Assembly (NCBI GenBank): GCA_003952965.2
Contig: CM025849.1
Coordinates: 32,609,097-32,673,096 of the forward strand
Direction: 5' to 3'
Source: Morella rubra
Lineage: Eukaryota > Streptophyta > Magnoliopsida > Fagales > Myricaceae
DNA length: 64,000 nucleotides
Each line of letters starts with the position of its first letter. Within the stretch, counting starts at the first letter, position 1. Under the pieces are notes generated by a model that was not told where the DNA came from, searched no databases, and saw nothing but the letters and a program-made list of their open reading frames with translations. Shown one piece after another: positions 56,255 to 64,000 of this stretch. Made by a program: the position numbers and the translations under genes.

Positions 56255-57480
56255 CTCATCATCATCATCATCACTGGTCAGCTTAGAACGTACGGACTCG
56301 ACGAAGGTGCTCCTCTATCAGCACGACCCTGAGTCAGGGCAAAGAGCTCTGCACCAGTTGCCACGCCCTTCAGAACCTCCTGAACCATAGCGACCTCCTT
56401 TCTTCCACCCAGCATCCATGTCTGTGACCTTATGCTCCAAAGATGTCAGCCGACACTGATATCACTGACCATGCTATGGGTGGGCCAACTAGACCGATTG
56501 CATCTGCTCAGTCAGCTGCGTCATCATATCATCCATCTAACTCGGTCACTGTGCCACAAGTCCCTGAGTCGAGCTTTGTCTAGGATCCTGCCCTCCATTG
56601 CCTCCTCGGGCTGCTTTTGTCATCTAACTCTAGTAGCCCGAGCGGCATTCAGCGCTCGGCATGTCTGGGCCATCGATTTAGAGAGCGTTGTCTTGTTGAT
56701 CGACCCAAGTGAAACTGCCCTCGGCTCGTCAACACCCTCAGGTACCAGTATGGCGTGCATGAACTGGGTTAGAAGAACCCCGTTTGTAATGAAATCATAG
56801 CATCAATCTTCAAGGCTTCTGTAGGAATGGACTGGTAGATGTATGATGCCATATCAACAGGTAGCCCCGTACAACTACTAGATACATGAACTCGGCCCGA
56901 CCATAAGACAGCTTCATGGTGTGCTTCTTCGGGTTGATGGCAGAGCAAAGGATCAGGTGCATGATCTGCCAAAAAGGACACTGATGCCGTGTATCGTGTA
57001 ACTTCCCTCCAAAGTTTTAGTATCCTCGCCCAGCATTGTCCGAAAAACCTCAGCCTTAGTAGGTTGGCTCTCCTCGCTCAGTGGCAGGTTTGGGAACGCT
57101 ATCAAATCTCTCTCATAGTCCAAGAATCTCGCTAGCTCGTCTGGGGAGAATGTGATTGGAATGTTACGGACGATGACCTCCATACTAGACTCTATGAGGT
57201 ACCTCACCTGTAAGATAGCACAATAGAACTCTCGCATCATGTTCTTCGATGCATAGCAGGTCCTTTGGATGAACGGAAGCCAACCTACCTCCTCCACCAC
57301 CTCGGAAGTGTTCGTTCCTAAAATGTAAGATTGTAGAAATTCGCTAACTTGATGTCCCCCTCGACAACAATAGAGTAGACATAATGATCGCTGTATGCTG
57401 CTCCAACGTTAAAGTTGGAGGTTGCTCGTCCTCAGCTTGAACTACTGGTATGCAGACGCTTGCTTTTTTTTTTTTTAGAC
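56255..57480 (-). pseudogene. Accessory CACTA-B gene (second copy)
   Basis: On the minus strand the 5' part reads Q-A-E-D-E-Q-P-P-T-L-T-L-E-Q-H-T-A-I-I-M just after a basic S-K-K-K-K-A-S stretch. The domain follows: M-V-E-E-V-G-W-L-P (57300), M-M-R-E-F-Y-C-A-I-L, V-R-N-I-P-I-T-F-S-P-D-E-L, A-F-P-N-L-P and P-T-K-A-E-V-F. The tail returns to an Asp run near 56265. The central 115 residues are open without a stop, better kept than in the other copy. No catalytic motif was recognised; the basic start could be a nuclear signal (inference). Confidence 0.65.
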
Positions 57481-57839
57481 TCTGCACAAAAAGCATTCGA
57501 ACGGTTAAAATAGGGTTCGCACGGTCGGACAGCCATCCAAACAGTATGAAGGAACATCTTAACAACATTAGATAGCCGTCTGAAAGGAAAACAAGGAAGA
57601 AAACTATTTAAATTTAATATAAAAACTATCTGGATTGCTTTCACACAGTGTTCGGACGAAACATCAAAACGACAACGTATCCCTTTGGGATACTACACAT
57701 TGTCCGAACGACTTTGGCTAGCGCCTGAAGAGAAAAAAGGTACTAGCAAGACGACAACGTATCCCCGTGAGAATACTACCTGAACAACATTCGATAGCCA
57801 TCCGAACGGAGAACAACGAAGAAAACTATTCCATGCTGC

Positions 57840-58289
57840 TGCGATAAGGGCGTCCGGACAGATATGGAAACCGTCAGAACGTCGTAAGATTTATTTAGCA
57901 TTACTTGTGTTGTTAAATTCACTCAATTTGATTTACTTCACTAAACTTAATTTATTTAAATGATTTAATTTACTTCGCTCAATTTCACAATGTAATTTGG
58001 CTCAAATTTTTAACTTAATTTATTTATTTTGAATACATAAAAAAAATATATAGCTAAGCATACTTTTATATTAAATATCTGTTATAACTAATCACTCATA
58101 TAATTGTAATTACAATCTGATTACACTAACCCTTACAATCTAATTACACTAACCATTCCATTAACATAGCACTCGTACTAATCACTCATTTAATTACTCT
58201 AATTGTTCTTTTAAATTGTAATAAATTTAAACTAATGAAAAACAAAATTAATATAGAATATCAAACATAATCCAATTACCGAACAAAAA
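57840..58289. other. CACTA-B spacer, AT-rich
   Basis: Non-coding; direct counterpart of 45640-46100. Confidence 0.55.
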
Positions 58290-58600
58290 TGCACCAAATG
58301 CTCCTTCATATTATCCACCTGTTTGATGAGTGTCTGAAGCTATATCGGAACGGTATGGAAGACTGGGATAACTGGGACAATTGCTCTCTCACAGATAACA
58401 GTTCCCTTTGCATAATATTCAGCTCCTCCGTCAGAGCCCAATCTATTAGAGCAAATTTGTTCTCCAAACCAATCAAGCGGCATTGGAGCTCCATGCACAA
58501 TGAATGCATCGACTCCACTATTGCCCACATACTCCCCCTCTGCTCTACTAAAAATGCGTCCGCCCAAGCTAGTCGCACTGTCTGTCCCCGACATTGTTGA
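58290..58600 (-). pseudogene. Small coiled-coil ORF of CACTA-B (second copy)
   Basis: It reads W-A-D-A-F-L-V-E, then M-E-L-Q-C-R-L-I-G-L-E-N-K-F and T-E-E-L-N-I-M-Q-R-E-L, clearly homologous to 46104-46494. It ends in an unrelated-looking Ser/Gln-rich tail, possibly after a frame change. It lies between the 5' subterminal repeats and the accessory gene. Confidence 0.5.
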
Positions 58601-59584
58601 GACTTCTCTTGGAGTGATTTATTGTCATCCTAGCACAAACCGTCCAAACATAAGCACAAACCATTCGAACGTGTTCAAGACCGTCCATACAAAAAAGTCC
58701 AAACGACCATAGACAATAGCCTGAACAGTAATTCATGAACACAAACCAAACAGCAAAGATAAACGTAAAGAACACAACAAAATTCAAAAGTATTAAATTG
58801 AAATGCATGAAATTGAAAACCAAACTCACGAAGAAGGTCTTACCTGATGTTGTTTGAGAGATCTCAAAATAAATCTGAACAGGTAGTGAAAATGTTTGAG
58901 AGAAAAGAGTGAAAGTGTGATTTTGGCTAAGTCTGGCCAGTTTAATGTGATAAGAATGCATCCGAACGGTTAGATTCACACGTGGCCTATCAAATTCAAC
59001 GTCTTTAAATATGCCCGATTCGAAAAGCTTTTAGAACTAAGTCTATCCGGACGGTTTGTCTTGGTCCAGACGCTTTTGACATCACGTGTCTGAAGTTTTG
59101 CAATGTTGAACCACATGATTCATGGAAGAAGCTTGTACCTCTGTGGACACATTTTTTAATCATCCAGACAGACTTATTTTTTCCTTTCGAACACTCATTT
59201 TGGCGTTTGAGTAGTATTAAGTGTTCATGACAATTTTTAATTTTTCACTATATGCTGACGATTATTATTCGTTAGGTAATGTCCGTTCGGACTGTGTGAA
59301 ATAAGGGTCCGGACGGTATTGTAAAAATTGTGACGATTCTAATCTTCACTCAGTTACGACGATTTAGAATTTGTCACCAAGCAAAGGGTCTGAACGGTTT
59401 GATTATGAGTCCGGACTATATTTTGTATTTTGTGACTATTTTTATCATCACTCATTTGTGACGTGGTGCATGTTGTCTCACTAGAAATACGTCCGAACGA
59501 TTTTAGGACCAGTCCGGAGGATTTTGGCGTTCCTTGATGGTTTTGGGTGACAAAATTAATGTTTTTTCATGGAAAGGCTACTTT

Positions 59585-59623
59585 AGGTGACAAAATTTGG
59601 TATGACACCCAAAATTTTGTCAC
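59585..59623. repeat. Stem-loop at the CACTA-B terminus
   Basis: AGGTGACAAAATTTGG and CCAAAATTTTGTCACCT pair over about 15 bp with one bulged base around a short TATGACA loop, 22 bp inside the terminus. Confidence 0.7.
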
Positions 59624-60164
59624 CTTATGTTAAGTTTCTTGTAGTGAAAGTAACTTTTCGAGACGGGAAGGCTTCTGTCCCAAAATCAAATTATCATTCG
59701 AACCCTTTTGAACGGACAATTTAGGATTATGTTTGAACGACTTTGGATTGAAATATAAATTCATTCGATAAGACAAATTAATGTTCGAACCACTATAAAA
59801 ATTTTACGTTTGATATTTCGGATACTGTTCGAACAATTTAAAATAGAACGTCTGTAACCATTCTTAATGAGTTACAAAGTTCGAACATTTTCTGATGTTC
59901 CAACGGATATTGTTAAATCTGTTCAATATACCGATCGTTGAACAAAAAAGTAGTTTTTCAAACATGTTATGAATAGAAACCAGAAATGTTGAATAGGGTT
60001 CGAGCCTTGGGGAGGCACGTTGTGCTTCGAATGCTAAAACTGGCGTTGAAAGGATTTTTTATTAAAAGATATTATAATTAACTAAATTTACAATAAATTA
60101 ATTAATCACAATATTCAAAAAAACAAAAATATATTATGCAATAAAAAATAATCTATCTTGGTTG

Positions 60165-60262
60165 TCGCATGCATCCAACTCCGCGTGCATCCGTGTCTGC
60201 ATGCATCCAACTCTACGTGCATTGTCTGCCTGTGTCCAACTCTACGTGCATCCTTGTCTTCC
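60165..60262 (+). repeat. Tandem repeat of 25-32 bp (CCAACTCTACGTGCAT)
   Basis: Three imperfect units share CCAACTCTACGTGCAT followed by a KTGTCTKC-like link. Seen directly. Confidence 0.7.
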
Positions 60263-60523
60263 TAAATCAGAACTTATAATCAGTATAACGCTTAAATAAT
60301 TGACAAAACTATTCATTAAAAAAAGTCAATTGAATGAAAAATATATATAACTTACCTATACATCTACTCAATGTCATTTTCAGTGAAGGTAATCCAATAT
60401 CAGTGTAGAAAAAGCTAAGGCCCCAGATAGGGTTGATGCAGGTGAAGGATTATATCTAACATGTTTATACCGATCGTATGTATTATGATCTATCGAACAC
60501 GTTCAAAATATTTTTTTTATTTA

Positions 60524-61016
60524 TTAGTAAAATTAGAAGTTTTATATTATGCAGGACATATCAAACTTTGAGGCGTTGGGCCTCAAATGGATTTGCATCC
60601 CTGTAACAATATTAACATCCACAGAAACTAATGGAGAGAATTACAAAAACTGATACAACATTTTCCAAACCAGCTTCTTTCATTGTAGGGCCGGACTTCT
60701 GAAAACCTTTTCGTCACACATCAGACCTACAAGCAGTTATTTGCATGTTCTAGTTTGGAAGTGAAAAAATGCTTTTAGTTTGTATGTGTGGCCAAAAGGT
60801 TTTCAGAAGTACGGCCCTACTGACTAGACTATTGCGCTATATTTCTTTACATACAATGAAAGATGCTGCTTTGGAAAATGTTGTACTGGCTTTTGTTATT
60901 CTCTGGATTAAGTTCATGTCCATGTTAATATTATTACAGCTATGCAAATCTATTTAAGGCCTAACACCTCAAATTTAGATTTATCGTGCATAATTGCAAA
61001 ACTTCTAACTTTCCTA
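60524..61016. repeat. Large imperfect inverted repeat (foldback)
   Basis: Left arm about 60524-60721 and right arm about 60783-61016 are reverse complements over roughly 200 bp with scattered changes; a block of about 30 bp (TGACTAGACTATTGCG...) is present only in the right arm. The spacer is about 60 bp. Pairs include GAAAACCTTTT/AAAAGGTTTTC and GTAACAATATTAACAT/ATGTTAATATTATTAC. Confidence 0.75.
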
Positions 61017-61850
61017 ACAAAATAAAAAATGTTCGAATACGTTTGGACAACTACAGTATGCTCGAACAATATAAAAGTATCGTTCGAACGTGACTGTCAT
61101 CCCTGTAAGTGACTAATTTTAGTACTTTTATTCGAACAAACACCTTTACATTGCTCAAATGATGTGGAAAAACCACGAGAATCACTGTACTTAAAACTCC
61201 CAATAAATCCCAAAAACATTTTTTACTCCTAAAACATGCATTCAACACCCTAAACAAGTATGAAACTAACCATAAGCATTTAAACATCAATTTCGTCACA
61301 AATTCAAACCACAGCAACCAAAAATCTATACCTAAAAAACTAAGAAATTCATTGATTAAGTTCATAAATCTTACCTCCAAAACACAAAGAAGCTCCATTT
61401 GAGTATTTTCCTACAACAATAAGACAAAAACACGTAAGATTTTTCTATAAGAAGAAACTTTTGGTGAATTTTTGGTGTTTCGAGAGTGTGGGAGAAATGA
61501 GGTCTCACGATCGATTCTGTGGTATTTGAGTTCATGGTGTCCATTTGAACAATATTGGTTACGTTAGAATGGTATGCAAAAAAGAGGCCGTAAAAAATCG
61601 CACTTAGAAGATCGTTCGAACGCATTTTTCACACTCTTGAATGATTCTTTTGTTTCTCAATGACGTCATTAGTTTTCAACTAACGTTCTAACGGTTATTG
61701 AAAACCAGTTCGAACATTTTTTAGAAAACGAAACAGGGTCATTTCATTCTTTTTAAAGATAGAACGTACTTTATATGTTCGAACGGTTTTGGGAATAACT
61801 TAAATAATATGTAATTAAATTACAAGCATAATTTTATTAACTATAGACGT

Positions 61851-62326
61851 ATTAGAAGATTTTAAATCCTGTTTTGGCTACTTCCTGACAAAAAGGGGGA
61901 GTAGTTTTGGTTGGTCTGTTGTTGGTGGTCAGGGTTTGGCTGCTATCTTCGGATGGGTTTTGTTCGCTACTGAATGGATTTGATTGGTTGTGTTACTATT
62001 TTTGTTTTCTTTTAATGAAATGTAGTTGCTTTATGGTCTATGTTTTGAGCAATATGATTTTTGTTAAGTGACAGTTTAAAAACTCTTTGATGGTTCTTTG
62101 AAGTTTTGAAACAATGTCTTTCTGTATTGAAGTTTTTAAAACTCTAGAGAGTATGGTTTTTAAAACTTTAGTTGATGTTTTGAAACTAGAGCATTACTAG
62201 TTTTAGTGTTTTTATTTGCCTCTGAGTTTAATTAGCATTCTATAGAATTTCTAATATGAGTTTGCTTGTCGTTGATTGTTTCTTGTTACAATGTCATATA
62301 AGCTGTGGTTTGAGAAAGAGGGAGAT
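61851..62326 (+). other. Non-coding stretch, possible retrotransposon 3' internal region
   Basis: GACAAAAAGGGGGAGTAG near 61890 resembles the polypurine-like motif found in SIRE-type copia elements. GAGAAAGAGGGAGA at 62312-62325 is a second purine run directly before TGTGACAAG. No protein domain recognised. Confidence 0.35.
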
Positions 62327-64000
62327 GTGACAAGACCCCAGCTGATGACATAGGAGAGACGACCCAAGCCATGGCCCATCCAGTAGCACATTGGAATGCC
62401 TCATGGCATTGCTAGTGCATGTGAGTGCCCGAATAGGCCACACGCCCCAGCTTCGCCAAGGAAAGACCTATGATGAGATGATGTGAGCTGACTTAGGAGA
62501 AGTCAAGGTTCACTTTGACAGCACCATCACATGGCCTCCAGCCATGGCTGTGCCAGAAGAAGTGCATGGGGAGATTGTCTCAAAAGGTTCCCGTGACGAA
62601 ATGATGAAGATCGTAGCACCACTACACGACCATCAGACATGGCGGAGCACATGGAGGAGCAAGCTCAAAAGAATCAGCAAGTCACAAGGAATAATTTGGT
62701 GTCACCATCCCACAAGGCAGTGGAGCGATTGCAGCATCCACCCCCGAAGGCAATCAAATACTGTATAGGGGGACCCATCCCTATACAGACGAATCTCCCA
62801 ATTAATGGGAAGATATCTTTATTGCATTGTAGTCAAAACATTACCATGTTGGTTTGAGTTAATTAAGAAATAATTTTGGTCCTATTTTGGGAAGATTGAT
62901 CCTTGATTGATATTAGGAGATTTGTGCTTCGGTGGAAATTAGGGTTACTTGATGCAGACCGGGATCTGTAAGACTTGGCAAAATCCGAAAAAGATTGAAC
63001 CAAGGGGAGATGGTAGTCCCGGGATGTCACTCAACTAGGGGTAGCGGAACCCACTCAACCACTAATTGCAGATGCCAATCGATGCAACCAAGCTACTCGC
63101 TTGATTGGTAGGAGGATGCACTCAACTCCAAAGCAAGAGAGAGTTGCGAGAATTGTATTTTTGAATCCAAAAGTTCTAGCCTTTTATTTTGGATATTCAT
63201 TCTTATATAGAGTTCATTACATCAAGATCAAACTAGAAAAGACAAGTCAATAAATTCTAGACAATTCCAACAAATAAATAAATAAATGAACTTTGAAATT
63301 TGCTGTTTGTTGCCAGTCCTGACGATTGGCATAACAACTTGCCTTCGAGTTTGAGTTCAGATCTTTCCATAGCAACTGATCCGAATTCTTAAGCTCTTAA
63401 CTTGAAATCCATTCATCTTTGGAACTCAGTTTCTCCGGCCAACAAGCCAAGTACTGTTTATAAGTGCCACGTCAAGTCGTGATAGAATGCACATCCAGAA
63501 CATCAACGGACTCTCGTGGAGAGTTAGAGAGGCTGCCTTTGAAATTCTTTGGGTCTGTAGCGATCTGCTTCTCATCTCAATAACAAGGATAAGACTAAAT
63601 TACTCTGCAAGTCCCTAGGGTCTGACCTATTCCCAGATTTGACGCCGAAATAAGATAGCGATTATCCTGTAGGCTAGGGCAGTCGGTATGTTACAAGGAA
63701 AGACACCGAATTCTTCCCAAAAATCTCAAAGAGAATTCTCAAAATTCAAATTATTCAATTGTGTCCAAAACAAACCCACCAGCCGGGCTAAAATAGCTAA
63801 GAATCGCATCCCTAATGGGATGTTACCAAAAATAAATAGGCCCCAAAATTTGGTCCAAATCGGATTCAAAAATAATTCCCAAAACGAAAAAGGAAAGAAA
63901 ACCAGCCAAAAATAGAATTTTGAGAGGGAAAACAGAATTTTTAGGGCCCAAAATGAGGCGTACTGAAGTGTAACTGGTAACCACAACGTGTGCGCCGAAA
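62327..64000 (+). repeat. Possible unassigned LTR and flanking sequence
   Basis: TGTGACAAGACCCC after a polypurine run could be the start of an LTR. No matching right end or duplication was found before the window edge. Short open frames here (62544-62857, 63688-63915) show no known domain. Confidence 0.3.

Larger units (their letters stand above)
54495..59645 (-). mobile_element. 5' half of a CACTA-B element with its terminus
   Basis: The right end reads ...AGTTTCTTGTAGTG, so the minus strand begins CACTACAAGAAA, the standard plant CACTA terminus. Transcription order on the minus strand: subterminal repeats (59520-58610), coiled-coil ORF (58600-58290), accessory gene (57480-56255), repeat field (55940-54980), TNP2 leader and the first ten TNP2 codons (ATG at 54524, M-D-K-S-W-I-Y-E-L). 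It stops at 54495, inside TNP2. The next three bases outside the terminus are AAA; no partner duplication is visible. Confidence 0.78.
59646..61850. mobile_element. CACTA family-A type sequence, no transposase recognised
   Basis: Just outside the CACTA-B terminus the sequence has CTGTCCCAAAATC, as in the family-A end at 17700-17900. It then has many GTTCGAAC words (59695, 59775, 60005, 61025, 61080, 61610, 61705, 61780). It includes a tandem repeat (60165-60262), a large foldback (60524-61016) and a leader-like region near 61370 resembling CACTA gene 5' ends. Boundaries are uncertain. Confidence 0.5.

Noticed and set aside
1-64000. tRNA, rRNA or bacterial-type operons and terminators
   Set aside because: I scanned for recognisable RNA-gene signatures by eye and found none I could support; the content is eukaryotic transposon DNA.

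Overview
The window looks like plant nuclear DNA, most likely from an angiosperm and probably a eudicot. It holds spliced genes with GT-AG introns, a plant-type cytochrome P450, Ty1/copia and Ty3/gypsy LTR retrotransposons, and En/Spm (CACTA) transposons with TNP2- and PTTA/En-Spm-type genes. Nothing bacterial, viral or organellar is evident. It is an accessory, transposon-dense region: almost every open reading frame is a piece of a mobile element, most of them broken. I cannot name the species.

Layout. 1-247 holds the last exon of a small GRF-type zinc-finger protein. 830-3300 is an old LTR-like remnant. 3450-8265 is the end of a Ty3/gypsy pol gene split by a 3.25-kb solo LTR (4765-8016, TSD TTTGG). 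The gypsy 3' region (8266-8977) is split by a defective SIRE/Maximus-like Ty1/copia element (8978-14584) with gag, protease, integrase and env-like remnants. 14735-17917 is the 5' end of a first CACTA family (A) with a solo copia LTR inside (15178-16388, TSD AGAAG). 17918-19170 holds more gypsy pieces. 19631-24920 is the 3' end of another copia element whose LTR carries a solo gypsy-type LTR (21232-24285, TSD ATATT). That copia LTR cuts off a CYP93-like P450 pseudogene on the minus strand (24921-27056), which keeps a recognisable leader and TATA-like box.

From about 28129 to 59645 the window is made of a second CACTA family (B): one long minus-strand copy (28129-46530), a plus-strand segment (46544-54494) and a minus-strand 5' segment (54495-59645). 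The simplest reading is two tandem elements, one carrying an inversion. The family carries TNPA/PTTA-like and TNP2 genes plus an extra gene upstream of TNP2 that resembles the 'putative plant transposon protein' domain. Three long LTRs of one family (31914-35129, 41910-45318, 48070-53078) and one copia solo LTR (28535-29745, TSD GGATA) interrupt it. 59646-61850 is family-A CACTA sequence with a large foldback. 61850-64000 is unassigned and may include another LTR.

No autonomous element is intact. The most useful signals are: a full insertion order readable from target-site duplications; seven solo LTRs against only one element with a pair of LTRs; an accessory CACTA gene seen in two CACTA families, with a domain also seen in a copia env-like ORF; a symmetrical TGAGTC/GACTCA element kept in all six related long LTRs; and a P450 inactivated by two frameshifts and a retrotransposon. 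I did not find a clearly novel biological system. The accessory CACTA gene is the best candidate for one.
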